From Nocardioides cremeus (GTDB taxonomy: Bacteria > Actinomycetota > Actinomycetes > Propionibacteriales > Nocardioidaceae): a stretch of 64,000 nucleotides of DNA. The notes beneath the pieces were generated by a model that saw only the letters and a program-made list of their open reading frames with translations, had not been told where the DNA came from and ran no database searches. Location: NCBI RefSeq assembly GCF_030518195.1, contig NZ_JAULSC010000002.1, forward strand, positions 243,394 through 307,393. Direction: 5' to 3'. Both the position numbers and the translations under genes were made by a program. This document shows, piece after piece, positions 15,877 through 24,349 of the stretch (the first letter of the stretch is position 1; each line of letters opens with the position of its first letter).

Positions 15877-15926
15877 TCTCTGCCGGTGACCAGTCAACCC
15901 ACAAGCAAGTAAGGAAGGAAGACCAG

Positions 15927-16157
15927 TTGACCAAGCATCACCTCACCCCTGCCCAGCAGAAGGCTCTCCGTGAGGAAGGTCTTGTGGCCGATGTCCACGA
16001 GCCCCACATCACCGAGAGCGGGCTCTACCTGGATGCCATGCCCAAGGGCATCAAGGCCACTCGTCGCCGTCGCAGCGACCGGGTGACCAGTTACGACGCA
16101 GAACGCATGGGGCTGGACCCGAAGCGACTGCCCGACAACAAGGAGCCGAAGCGGTAA
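15927..16157 (+). CDS. Small basic hypothetical protein
   Basis: The 76-residue protein starts at the TTG at 15927, chosen because of the AAGGAAGGAAG site 7-17 bp upstream. No ATG is available near the start of the conserved-looking part. It has a basic KATRRRRSDR patch near residues 43-52 and a charged C-terminus. The function is unknown. It opens a second run of element genes after the structured region. Confidence 0.55.
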   Translation: MTKHHLTPAQQKALREEGLVADVHEPHITESGLYLDAMPKGIKATRRRRSDRVTSYDAERMGLDPKRLPDNKEPKR

Positions 16158-16207
16158 GCACCGCTCGCCTCCACCGCAGCACCCAACACACCAACAAGGA
16201 GAACCAC

Positions 16208-17365
16208 ATGAGCAAGACCGAGACCCAGACCATCGAGCAGATCCTCGAGCTCCAGCGCACGCGAGCCGATGCTCTGCGGCAGATCAACGACCTGCGGAAG
16301 TCCCTGCGGGCCAGTACCAGCGATGCTGACGCTGAGGCTCGCAGTACGGCCCAGCAGGCGTACGACGAGGCCGCTGCCACGGTGCAGGAGACCAAGGCGG
16401 CACTGGCCGAGCAGAAGGCCCTCCTGGAGCGCCAGCAGGCCCAGCAGAAGGCCGGCGACCGCTCGGTGACCGCTGCGAGCGTCCGGGCGACCAAGGATGA
16501 GATCGAGACGCTGACCAACTACCTCGGTCACGACCAGAAGACGCTCCAGCAGGCGGAGCGAACCCTGCGGCCGCTCGCTGCCGACGAGCACCTTGCCCAC
16601 CTTGCCGCTGACCTGATCGAGAGCGTCACTGACGTGCCCGTGGTCGTTCGCAAGGTCCCTGCCGAGGCTCCCGACATCGAGCCGCTGATCGTGGTGTCCC
16701 AGACGACCCCCACCGAGGACTACGGCACCCTCTCGGCTGCCGGTTCAGTTCGCCTCACTGCCAAGGGCACCGAGGTTCCCGTCAAGGCTCTGCGAGACGC
16801 CTTCGAGGACGCTGGCTGCGAGGGTCAGGTCACCCAGACCGGCATCACCTTCGACCGAGCGATGTGGCCGCTGCCCCGACTGGCTGAGCCGTCCATCCAC
16901 GGCATCGCTTCGTGGATGAGCGACTTCGAGCAGGCGTGGGGTCTCCAGATCTCCGGTGCTCGGGAGGCAGAGACCCTGCGAGCCCGTGGTTTCGGTGCTC
17001 GCGTCAAGACGCTCTGGGAGGGCCTGTTCGACCGGATGACCACCAACCTGGACTACGAGGGCGGCAAGGCCACCGGCACGGCCACCTTCCGAGTGGCTGC
17101 CCAGCAGGAGCGTGGCCCGAGCATGGAGATCCCCGACCTGAAGACCGAGCTCCGAGAGGTCTTCGGGATCTTCCAGCGCGAGACCATCGGCGCGATCACC
17201 GAGGCCGGCGAGGTCGTCAGCGTGGAGATGAGCGACGTGACTGGGGTCAACCACAACTGGCCCTCGAACTCTGTCGCTCACCGCATGGGTGGAGCGATCC
17301 AGCCGACTACCGCTGAGGCCACCGTCACCGTCGAGTTCGCCTACTCCCCGACAGAGGAGGTCTGA
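16208..17365 (+). CDS. Hypothetical protein with N-terminal coiled coil
   Basis: The 385-residue protein has a long helical/coiled-coil N-terminus (about residues 5-135, Gln/Glu/Ala rich). A beta-rich region follows near 150-215, then a globular part with a conserved-looking FGARVKTLWEGLFDRM segment, and an EVEMSDVTGVNHNWP stretch near the C-terminus (paraphrased order). There is no signal peptide or transmembrane segment. The ATG at 16208 follows AAGGAGAA. No family was recognised. A structural, DNA-bridging or phage-interference role is possible but unsupported. Confidence 0.6.
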   Translation: MSKTETQTIEQILELQRTRADALRQINDLRKSLRASTSDADAEARSTAQQAYDEAAATVQETKAALAEQKALLERQQAQQKAGDRSVTAASVRATKDEIETLTNYLGHDQKTLQQAERTLRPLAADEHLAHLAADLIESVTDVPVVVRKVPAEAPDIEPLIVVSQTTPTEDYGTLSAAGSVRLTAKGTEVPVKALRDAFEDAGCEGQVTQTGITFDRAMWPLPRLAEPSIHGIASWMSDFEQAWGLQISGAREAETLRARGFGARVKTLWEGLFDRMTTNLDYEGGKATGTATFRVAAQQERGPSMEIPDLKTELREVFGIFQRETIGAITEAGEVVSVEMSDVTGVNHNWPSNSVAHRMGGAIQPTTAEATVTVEFAYSPTEEV

Positions 17366-17368
17366 GCC

Positions 17369-17581
17369 ATGACCCGCTACACCAACCCTCACGTCCCTGA
17401 CGACGAGATGTCCTCGCAGTCCCGCAGGGGTCGCAACGCTGAGCGCCAGCAGTTCAGCGATGACCCCGTGGCGAGCGAGATGCTGAAGACGGGCGGCAAC
17501 GAGCCGACCAAGCCCGCGTGGATGCTTCGACGCGAAGCCGAGGCCCGTGAGGCCATGCGAAGGCTCGAACCGGACGACTGA
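17369..17581 (+). CDS. Small hydrophilic hypothetical protein
   Basis: The 70-residue, highly charged, probably disordered protein ends in a helix (WMLRREAEAREAMRRLEP). It starts 3 bp after the preceding gene and is likely co-translated with it. No family or motif was recognised. Confidence 0.5.
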   Translation: MTRYTNPHVPDDEMSSQSRRGRNAERQQFSDDPVASEMLKTGGNEPTKPAWMLRREAEAREAMRRLEPDD

Positions 17582-17625
17582 GACACCCCAGCCCCGCAGA
17601 AGGGGTCTGAGAGCCACGAGAACCC

Positions 17626-17694
17626 GCCTGTGAGGGCTTGGGAGCCATCGAGGGCATGTTCCTTCGATCCGCACTCTCCTGAGCCCTCACGGGC
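17626..17694. terminator. Long-range hairpin between element operons
   Basis: GCCTGTGAGGGCT (17626-17638) pairs with AGCCCTCACGGGC (17682-17694) with one mismatch. A smaller CCCC/GGGG hairpin lies just before it (about 17591-17606). It is followed by noncoding sequence to the next start at 17776. It probably separates two transcription units. The 194-bp gap holds no gene. Confidence 0.45.
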
Positions 17695-17775
17695 GCTCTG
17701 AGCGCGTACGTCTTGTCCTCGCAATTGTAGCGCGCTCGTCAACCCTGAACCAACCCGAAAGGACTCCACCAACAC

Positions 17776-17889
17776 ATGAGCATCCTGCTGATTGCCCTGC
17801 TGACCTACGTGGTCATCTGGGCAACCGCCATCGGCACCCAGTACGTCACCACCGACATCATTCGCCGGCAGAAGGAGGTGGGTCGATGA
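17776..17889 (+). CDS. Tiny single-span membrane protein
   Basis: The 37-residue protein has one hydrophobic helix, residues 2-20 (SILLIALLTYVVIWATAIG), followed by a short basic tail. The ATG at 17776 follows AAAGGACTC, and the stop overlaps the next ATG (ATGA). Its size and position resemble the small membrane or holin-like proteins of phages and islands, but no family can be named. Confidence 0.5.
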   Translation: MSILLIALLTYVVIWATAIGTQYVTTDIIRRQKEVGR

Positions 17890-18425
17890 GCCGCCTGAAC
17901 CTCGCCGGCCAGATCTTCGGAGACCTCTACGTCCTCTCTGAAGCTGAGCCCGTCTACAACGCTGATGGGAGTCGAGTCTCCCGGTGGCTGGTGTCCTGCC
18001 TGGACTGTGCCGACAGCATCACCATCGTCCGACAGTCCGACCTTCGAGCCGGTCGAACCACCCGCTGCTGCGCCTGTGGCAAGAAGGCCGCTGGGCGATC
18101 CCATTGGAAGGGTGACGTGATCGGCTACAAGGGCGCTCACATGCGAGCCAGGGCCGTCCGTAGTCCCGCGAGCGAGCGCCAGTGCTCTCATCGCGCCTGC
18201 GACCGACCTGCCCGCGAGTGGGCCTACACCCACGACTGCCCCGCTGAGGCTGTCGATGACAAGGGGCGTCGGTACTGCACCTGCGACGACGCCAAGCACT
18301 TCGTCGCGCTGTGCCGGCGGCATCACATCCCCTTCGACAACGAGCGAGCCGAGATCGCCCCGAAGGGCGTGCCCTCGCTGATCCACGTGGCGTTCGGGCA
18401 CATGCGCGAGACGACCGTGGCGTGA
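17886..18425 (+). CDS. AP2-type N-domain plus HNH-like zinc protein
   Basis: The 179-residue protein opens with the GQIFGDLYVLSEAEP motif. This is the beta-strand and CxxC/CxxC zinc module that often precedes AP2 or HNH domains (SCLDC near 38-42, CCACGKK near 61-67). The second half resembles the HNH-like domain common in actinophages: YKGAHMRARAVRSP, QCSHRACDRPA, then a YTHDCP segment and CRRHHIPFDN. The catalytic His pattern is incomplete, so it may bind rather than cut DNA. Homing nuclease or phage-type regulator are the options. Confidence 0.65.
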   Translation: MSRLNLAGQIFGDLYVLSEAEPVYNADGSRVSRWLVSCLDCADSITIVRQSDLRAGRTTRCCACGKKAAGRSHWKGDVIGYKGAHMRARAVRSPASERQCSHRACDRPAREWAYTHDCPAEAVDDKGRRYCTCDDAKHFVALCRRHHIPFDNERAEIAPKGVPSLIHVAFGHMRETTVA

Positions 18426-18469
18426 CCGGCTCGCCGTCCAACCCCGAGACAGACCTGAAGGAGAACCAG

Positions 18470-18598
18470 ATGAACGAGAACACCAACGGCATCCGTGACG
18501 ACCGCAACCAGACCGGGGAGACCTCTCCTGCTGCCGCTGCCTTCCTCGCAGCGATGGAGGAGGCCCGCAGCGACAACCCGAAGATCGAGGAGGAGTGA
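18470..18598 (+). CDS. Small acidic hypothetical protein
   Basis: The 42-residue protein (MNENTNGIRDDRNQTGETSP...) has a clear GAAGGAGAA site before the ATG at 18470, and its stop abuts the next ATG. A single predicted helix covers AAAAFLAAMEEARSD. No function can be assigned. The good ribosome binding site and tight spacing are the reasons for calling it. Confidence 0.5.
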   Translation: MNENTNGIRDDRNQTGETSPAAAAFLAAMEEARSDNPKIEEE

Positions 18599-18928
18599 AT
18601 GACCGACGAGGAGAAGTCTGAGCCCGAGATCGAGCGGTACTGCTCGCCGCGCTTTTTCCTCGGGGCACTGGCGACTGATGGCGCTCCGATGCGGCTCGCT
18701 GTGAAGATCTCTCGCGGCTACGCGAAGGCCCTGGGCAGGCTCGCCGGCACCGAGCTCAACGAGTGGATGCAGACGACCGCCCAGTCCTGCGTTGCTCGTG
18801 GATGGCAGGAGGGTGCGCTGGCGATGCTCTGCACCCCCTCCGAGAACCAGCGAGCGGCCTACGAGCAGCGCGCCAGGGACTACCTCCGGTCGCATGCCGA
18901 CACGAAGGAGTGGATGACACATGGCTGA
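18599..18928 (+). CDS. Hypothetical element protein
   Basis: The 109-residue, mostly helical protein has no recognised domain. The ATG at 18599 directly follows the previous stop, with AGGAGGAG upstream. The 3' end overlaps the terminase-like gene by 8 bp. It lies between the HNH-like and terminase-like genes and may belong to a packaging or interference module. Confidence 0.55.
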   Translation: MTDEEKSEPEIERYCSPRFFLGALATDGAPMRLAVKISRGYAKALGRLAGTELNEWMQTTAQSCVARGWQEGALAMLCTPSENQRAAYEQRARDYLRSHADTKEWMTHG

Positions 18929-19400
18929 CCCCCGAGCCGGCTACCTCGAAGGTGACTACGCCACCAAGAGCGCTGAGAAGCGTGGCGAGAGGCGTGCCCT
19001 GGAGAAGGCTGGACACCTGACCTACCTGGAGCCGAAGGAGGTCGTCAAGCCCGAGCCCGACCCCGAGTGGCACCACGCCGCGAAGACCATGTGGACGCTC
19101 GCGAGCATGGACGAGGCTGCCGACCTCTGGTCGAGTGGAGACTGGCTGAGGTTGTTCATGCTCTGCAACTACTACTCGGCTGAGATGAGTTCCACCTACG
19201 CTGACGGCACTCCTCGCACCCCGAAGGCGATGTCGATGGAAGTCATCTTCAACCAACTGACCGAGCTTCGACTCTCGGCTCGCTCGAAGCAGGCTGACGG
19301 CTACCTCATCGACCGAAGTGAGCCCGAGCCCGATCCTGCTGAGCAGATCCGTGCCGACGTGGCTGCGCTGTTCGAGGACGAGGACGACGAAGTGGCCTGA
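18921..19400 (+). CDS. Phage terminase small subunit-like protein
   Basis: The 159-residue helical protein carries the pattern seen in actinophage small terminases: PDPEWHHAAKTMW, then SSGDWLRLFMLCNYYSAEM, a helix with many alanine or serine positions, and an acidic C-terminal tail. Small terminases recognise packaging DNA and guide the large terminase. No large terminase or capsid gene is near. If the call holds, the element could redirect a helper phage's packaging as SaPI-type islands do. The similarity is by eye and moderate. Confidence 0.5.
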   Translation: MADPRAGYLEGDYATKSAEKRGERRALEKAGHLTYLEPKEVVKPEPDPEWHHAAKTMWTLASMDEAADLWSSGDWLRLFMLCNYYSAEMSSTYADGTPRTPKAMSMEVIFNQLTELRLSARSKQADGYLIDRSEPEPDPAEQIRADVAALFEDEDDEVA

Positions 19401-19431
19401 TCGGCCTCACAGCAAGACCTGGACCCCCTGC

Positions 19432-19467
19432 TGGCATCACTCCGGTGCCCGGTGGGGGGTCTTTCTT
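19432..19467 (+). terminator. Intrinsic terminator ending the element's plus-strand operon
   Basis: GACCCCC (19432-19438) pairs with GGGGGTC (19455-19461), followed by TTTCTT. It lies 31 bp after the terminase-like gene stop. Confidence 0.75.
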
Positions 19468-19766
19468 GCGTTCCTGGGGGATCTGTGGTAACGCGAGCGC
19501 GCTCTGGAAGCCACGAGAAGCGGTGTAGGAGCGCCTGAGAGCCCTTCGGTGGGGGAATGTGCCATTGGCAGGCCGAAAACGCCTCAGAACGGCTCTCAGC
19601 GCCTCCACGAGACCCCTCCCAGGGGTGCTTTTCACAAGGGCACAGAAACCCTGAGAAGTGGTTCAGATGTCTTACTGCTGTGACATGGCGGTGAGGGCTC
19701 CTCCGCAGCGGGGGTCATACCCCACCCCCAAAGAGTCCTCGACCTGAATGGCTCGTGGGTGCAGGT
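19468..19766. other. Noncoding stretch between convergent terS-like and res genes
   Basis: About 300 bp contain no plausible gene. It holds an imperfect long inverted repeat (GCCTGAGAGCC near 19532 and GGCTCTCAGCGCC near 19601), a short GGGGT-CAT-ACCCC dyad at 19711-19723, and near-repeats of GAGAAG(C/T)GG. It could carry a packaging recognition site or only converging terminators. Confidence 0.4.
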
Positions 19767-22265
19767 TCAGGCGTAGTCGCCGGCGTGCTTTTGGAAGAAT
19801 GCCTCAACCTCATTGTCATCAACATCGGCGAGTTCGGCCCGCACGGCTTCTGACTTGAGATCCAGGGCCAAGAGCTTGCCCTTGACCTCAGCGACGGCGT
19901 CGATCCGCGCGTATGCGTCACCGTGCTTCTCTGCGTACTGCGCGAGACCCTTGAGTTTGACAGTGGCATCGGCGAGGAAGAAGCCGTGAGGATCTATGAT
20001 CGACGGTCTGATGCCGGCGTCGGTGTTGTGAAACATCACGAAGTCCGGGTACATCGACTTATCGAACTGCGACCCTCGATAAGCAATGCGAAGCGCTGAG
20101 GTTCCGCCTACCGGGTTCCGATACCAGGCCACGAGATCAGTGTCCTTCAGCTCGCACTCCAGCACCTGAAGCTCCCAACCCTTAATGGGAAGCGGGTATT
20201 GCCCGTCCTCGGTCGCAAGCACGTGCTTCCCCCACTTCTGCGGGCTGTCAGAAACTGTGCGAGATGTGGGAAGGATCAGTTCGGTCTGCTCGGCGGAGCG
20301 AGTCTCGCGCTTGATTGGTTCATAGAGAGCCTTCTTGGCGTCCGAGAGCTTCGAGATTGAGCGCTGGTGCTCCCGAAGCCAACTGCGAACAGCCTGCTCC
20401 GCTGCGCTCTCGACGGCCTCCACAACCTCCGAGTGCAACGCGAGTACGGCTGTGATCGCCTTCGCCTCGATGGGGTCGTAGTCGTCTTCTCCTTGCGCTG
20501 AGATCACCGAGTCCCAATAGTTCGTCGCAACGCCTTCGGGTAACTTGCGCTTTGCGACTCGGTACAGGTCCTCGATGTTGTTGTCGTCGCGGTCCACTTC
20601 ATACGATGCCTCGCCGGGCAGGTCCTCAAGTGTTTCGGCCGCAAGCAGTGCGTAGGACCGCTCGATCCGAAGATGGCGGACTCGTTCGAGGTCGCGCTGG
20701 AAGGTGCCGTCGGACTCGAGCCGTTCCCTCTGCGCTTGCAGGACGGCGGTCAACTGCGCCTTCACTTGAGCGATGGCGCCCTCAACGATGTTGTCGCCCG
20801 TAAGCAAAGTGGCGAGGCTGTGAAGACGCGATACCTGTGTTCGGTACAACTTGCCTGGCACGACATAAGTAGGGAGAGCTTCAAGCAGATCAAAGACCGC
20901 CGGATCTACGTCCGTGTTGCGCTCGATAGTGACCGGGTCAACGACGATTTCAACAGGCGGTTCGTCGCTCCTCCCCTCAGAGAACCGATCAACAATTCCC
21001 TGGACCTGAGACTTGTTGAAGCGCGGCAGATAGCAATGCACATCGTTGAGGGTCTGGTTCGTTGCGATCTTTCGAGCCAGTGGAGTTCGGACCATCCGTC
21101 CGATCATTTGAGCGATGTAGGTGTATTCGACTGCTGGGCGGAGTGACACCAGAACTTCTGCGCGGGGGCAGTCCCAGCCTGTCGAGATCGCATCTTTACA
21201 CAAGACCACTCGGACTTGCGGGTCGTCTTGGATATCCTGCGGAGCCATGTAGGCGATGGTCCAGCCGTTAACGCTGATGGCCGTGTGTTCGCCGAAGGTG
21301 TTAACGACGTTGTAATCGTGCAGATCGTCCCATGCTCCAAAAATCGTGCCCAAGATCTCCGACATCTCGGCTTCGCTCGGCTTATTCGGCACCTGAACAA
21401 CCATTGCTGGGACCACCGGAGGTTCGTTTTGCTCGCCTGCGTAGGTCCGCCAATCGTCTTCAAACTGCAGTGTCTGCTCTACGCCAGCACGAATGAAGGA
21501 CGTATCGCCCTCCACCTGTCCGGCTGCTGGGTTGTCGAGGACGATCTTGTCTTTCAGTAGGCCCGATCCACGCACTGCCTCCAGAGGTACGGTGATCATC
21601 TTGTTGGTTCGCTGGACAGTCCAGCGCGCGATCGCCTGGTTGAAACGCTCGGGTGTGGCGCTGATGCCCCACACGATCGGCGCAGGCGGGTTGAGTCCGT
21701 CTTGGCCGTTGATAATGCGCGACACGATGGTCGCACGGTCGCTCTCTGACTTCATTCCTCGGTGCGCTTCGTCGATGACCACGTAGAAATGCGCGCCGTT
21801 GGCTTTGATCGTGTTTGCGATCGTCTGCCAAAGGGAGTACTCGCGGGCGTTGGTGTTGCTGCGTGACAACGGGTTGCTGCGTGCCAGTTTCTGGATATTA
21901 AGGAAGTAGACGCGACGTGGCTCGAAGATCTCCTGATCAAACGACGCATCGATGGTTTTGAGTCTGCTCGGACCAAGAGTTGACGAGGCTTGGTTCATGT
22001 TTCGCTTGGTCTGTTCATTGAGTGCAGGGTCGTCGGTGACCCATAGAACTGTCGCAAGAGGGTCTTCTGCGAACTCGCCGCCACCATCGAAGAGAGTCTC
22101 TATCACGGCAGACGCGATCACAGTCTTGCCTGCACCTGTTGGTGCGCTGAGCGCGACCGACCAATAGTCGGATGCGTCACCCTCCAAATCCCGCGTGGCG
22201 CGACGCAAGCTCCTGATGAGTTCGGCAGTCTTCGATGCTTGGTAGTCCTTGAGTGTGTACCTCAC
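19767..22265 (-). CDS. res: Type III restriction enzyme, Res subunit
   Basis: The 832-residue SF2 helicase-nuclease has Walker A APTGAGKT at 41-48, DEAH box VIDEAH at 163-168, WGISATPERFNQ (motif III) and QMIGRMVRTP (motif VI). The C-terminal domain has a YPDFVMF segment with Asp741 and a SIIDPHG segment with Asp758, fitting a PD-(D/E)XK-like nuclease of this family with an unusual DPHG. It needs Mod to find its site and cuts after ATP-driven diffusion between sites. The GTG start overlaps the mod stop (GTGA); the longer upstream frame lies inside mod. Base composition is clearly less GC-rich than the host genes. Confidence 0.88.
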   Translation of the reverse strand: MRYTLKDYQASKTAELIRSLRRATRDLEGDASDYWSVALSAPTGAGKTVIASAVIETLFDGGGEFAEDPLATVLWVTDDPALNEQTKRNMNQASSTLGPSRLKTIDASFDQEIFEPRRVYFLNIQKLARSNPLSRSNTNAREYSLWQTIANTIKANGAHFYVVIDEAHRGMKSESDRATIVSRIINGQDGLNPPAPIVWGISATPERFNQAIARWTVQRTNKMITVPLEAVRGSGLLKDKIVLDNPAAGQVEGDTSFIRAGVEQTLQFEDDWRTYAGEQNEPPVVPAMVVQVPNKPSEAEMSEILGTIFGAWDDLHDYNVVNTFGEHTAISVNGWTIAYMAPQDIQDDPQVRVVLCKDAISTGWDCPRAEVLVSLRPAVEYTYIAQMIGRMVRTPLARKIATNQTLNDVHCYLPRFNKSQVQGIVDRFSEGRSDEPPVEIVVDPVTIERNTDVDPAVFDLLEALPTYVVPGKLYRTQVSRLHSLATLLTGDNIVEGAIAQVKAQLTAVLQAQRERLESDGTFQRDLERVRHLRIERSYALLAAETLEDLPGEASYEVDRDDNNIEDLYRVAKRKLPEGVATNYWDSVISAQGEDDYDPIEAKAITAVLALHSEVVEAVESAAEQAVRSWLREHQRSISKLSDAKKALYEPIKRETRSAEQTELILPTSRTVSDSPQKWGKHVLATEDGQYPLPIKGWELQVLECELKDTDLVAWYRNPVGGTSALRIAYRGSQFDKSMYPDFVMFHNTDAGIRPSIIDPHGFFLADATVKLKGLAQYAEKHGDAYARIDAVAEVKGKLLALDLKSEAVRAELADVDDNEVEAFFQKHAGDYA

Positions 22266-24322
22266 GCGCGTCCCTCCGTGTTGATCTCGAACGTGCGTAG
22301 GTAGTCGGCGTAGAGTTGAGTGCATTCGACTTGGCTGGGAACTTCGAGCAGGATCTGCTGAAATGTGGCAGTCGAGTCGGTCACAACGAACGCGTGTGCA
22401 ATCTCGTCGGCCCGGAACGAGATTTCGTCCACGAAGTCCCGCCACTTGTCACAGTTGAAGAGCACTCCATAGAAGGCATCCACTGGAACCGTCCAGTCCT
22501 TCACGGGCTTGTCGATAATTCGCCCGCGACCTCCCGCCTTCATCCACAAAAGGGGGGCTACGGCCTGGAACTTCCTACCGAGTCCGATGAGGTCAGGGTC
22601 TTCGTAGGTGAGTTCAAAGAAGGCAGCATTCTCGGGCAACCCGTCTGCCATTGGAGTAACTGTGCCAAGGTAGTCGCCCCCTACCGGACTGCCCGACGGG
22701 GTCTTGCCGGTGATAGCAGCAGTGACGCGGGGCTTCGTGACGTGGTGGAAGATGCCGAGTTGCTCCCACTCGGGATCGCCAGCCTTGACGCCGCGCGCGC
22801 CCAGATCAGCAGCCTCGCTGGATGAGACCTCGTTGTTGGTGACGAGGATGCTTTGACGCTCGCCACCATCCTCAGCGTTCAGTAGTGCGACCGCGTGCAT
22901 GGTGGTCCCCGAGCCAGCGAAGAAGTCGAGGACCACAGCATCGGGTCGATCACCGACCGCTGCACGAATGGCGTCCTTGGTTGCATAGACCGACTTCGGA
23001 AACGGGAACTGGTCGCGCTCGCCCAGAAGGTTGGTCAACAGGTCCGTTCCATATGTCGCGGCGTTGTGCGCGGGACGGAACCAGACCGTTTTCGGCTTTG
23101 TGGTCCGATCGTTCCAACGCAGGAGTAGAGACCCGTCATGGGCAGTTCCAGTAACTTCGACCGCACCACTCTTGATCCCCTTCCGTCCCTTCTCCGAGAC
23201 GTACTGGATGCCCCCACGTGCGCCCACCTTGGCCGTGCCCTCGGACACTTGCTCAAGTAGGCGATCCCTGCCGATCTGCCAACGACCTTCCGAACCGTCG
23301 GTGCGGATCGGCCACACGAGCCGCGTTCCCCTCTGTGCTTTGACGCTCGCTCGCGGAGTGCCGGGGTCGAGTGGATCCCCAGCTCCAACGATCCGGCCAG
23401 TGTCGTCTTCTACGATGATCGGATAGAACATCGTCGGGCGGTCTTTACGGAGAGAGTTGCTCCCGCGCCGCATGAGCATTCCCCAAACCGGCTCACTGTT
23501 GGCAACGTCGCCGAGACCACTGTCGGGACCGTCAACCACGTTGGCGTCGCCGTGGAAGCAAAAGAACGCGTACTCGTCCACGCGCGAGAACTGCGTTTGG
23601 TTGTTGCCCTTCGGGTTGATCACGATCGTGACGCGCTGGATCTCCGCCTCGGGCAGTGTCTGGCGGAGAAGTAGCCCAAGGTTGTCGACCTCGTGTTCGT
23701 CGATCGTCACCACCAGAACGCCCGACTCCTTGAGCAGTCTGCGCGCGAGCAGGAGACGGCGTTCCATGAACGCCAACCACTTGCTGTGGCGGAACTGATC
23801 GACTCCATCCACGTAGTCATTGTTGTATTTCCAGTCGCGGCTTCCCGTGTTGTAGGGAGGATCGATGTAGATGCAGTCGATCTGGCCCTCGTGCGTGTAG
23901 AGCAGAGTCTCCAGCGCGTGGAAGTTCTCTGCGTTGATGACAACGTGGGGACGCTTCTCTCCACCTTCGCTCACCTGGCCAACTGGGTGGAGGCCGGGAT
24001 AGATCGGCTCCCCAAACTCGCGCACAACCACCAACTGTTCCCTGGAGATGTCCAATCTCTTGGGCTCATCGGTCATGGTGGCGATCGTGACTGTCTCGCC
24101 GTTGACCCGTTCAACGAGATAGAGGTCTTCACCCTTGGAAGGGGCGCGAACCTTGCAGCCCTTCCGCACCTGAAAGCGCGGCAACTCGACGGTTTCTGGC
24201 TTGTGCTGCTGGTACACCAGGCCGAATGACTGCTTGTTCAGGATCGAGTCGACCTGGTCGCGAAGTGCTTGTCGCAGTTCGCGGTCCGCGACCTTGTCGA
24301 TCAATGCGTCGATGAGCGCCAA
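22262..24322 (-). CDS. mod: Type III DNA methyltransferase, Mod subunit
   Basis: The 686-residue adenine methyltransferase of the beta class has catalytic motif IV DPPYNTG at 154-160 and SAM-binding motif I FFAGSGTT at 467-474. The target recognition region lies between them (about 240-440). It modifies one strand of an asymmetric site and gives Res its specificity; the site cannot be read from sequence. The TTG start at 24322 follows a GGGGAGGA site. It is co-oriented with and 132 bp downstream of the restored host gene, so host read-through could contribute to its expression. Confidence 0.9.
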   Translation of the reverse strand: MALIDALIDKVADRELRQALRDQVDSILNKQSFGLVYQQHKPETVELPRFQVRKGCKVRAPSKGEDLYLVERVNGETVTIATMTDEPKRLDISREQLVVVREFGEPIYPGLHPVGQVSEGGEKRPHVVINAENFHALETLLYTHEGQIDCIYIDPPYNTGSRDWKYNNDYVDGVDQFRHSKWLAFMERRLLLARRLLKESGVLVVTIDEHEVDNLGLLLRQTLPEAEIQRVTIVINPKGNNQTQFSRVDEYAFFCFHGDANVVDGPDSGLGDVANSEPVWGMLMRRGSNSLRKDRPTMFYPIIVEDDTGRIVGAGDPLDPGTPRASVKAQRGTRLVWPIRTDGSEGRWQIGRDRLLEQVSEGTAKVGARGGIQYVSEKGRKGIKSGAVEVTGTAHDGSLLLRWNDRTTKPKTVWFRPAHNAATYGTDLLTNLLGERDQFPFPKSVYATKDAIRAAVGDRPDAVVLDFFAGSGTTMHAVALLNAEDGGERQSILVTNNEVSSSEAADLGARGVKAGDPEWEQLGIFHHVTKPRVTAAITGKTPSGSPVGGDYLGTVTPMADGLPENAAFFELTYEDPDLIGLGRKFQAVAPLLWMKAGGRGRIIDKPVKDWTVPVDAFYGVLFNCDKWRDFVDEISFRADEIAHAFVVTDSTATFQQILLEVPSQVECTQLYADYLRTFEINTEGRA

Positions 24323-24349
24323 CGCCCGACCGTCCTCCCCGCGAGTAGA

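Larger units (their letters stand above)
15477..15926. other. 450-bp structured noncoding region
   Basis: This stretch between the helicase gene and the next small gene is packed with repeats and hairpins (listed separately) and shows no plausible gene. Its position after the replication helicase and its density of direct repeats and dyads make an origin of replication or a packaging/regulatory site reasonable guesses. Multiple terminators isolating two operons is the simplest alternative. Confidence 0.6.

Noticed and set aside
19306..19635. A 109-codon minus-strand frame between the terminase-like and res genes
   Set aside because: It overlaps a terminator and the 3' end of a supported gene and has a basic, low-complexity composition.
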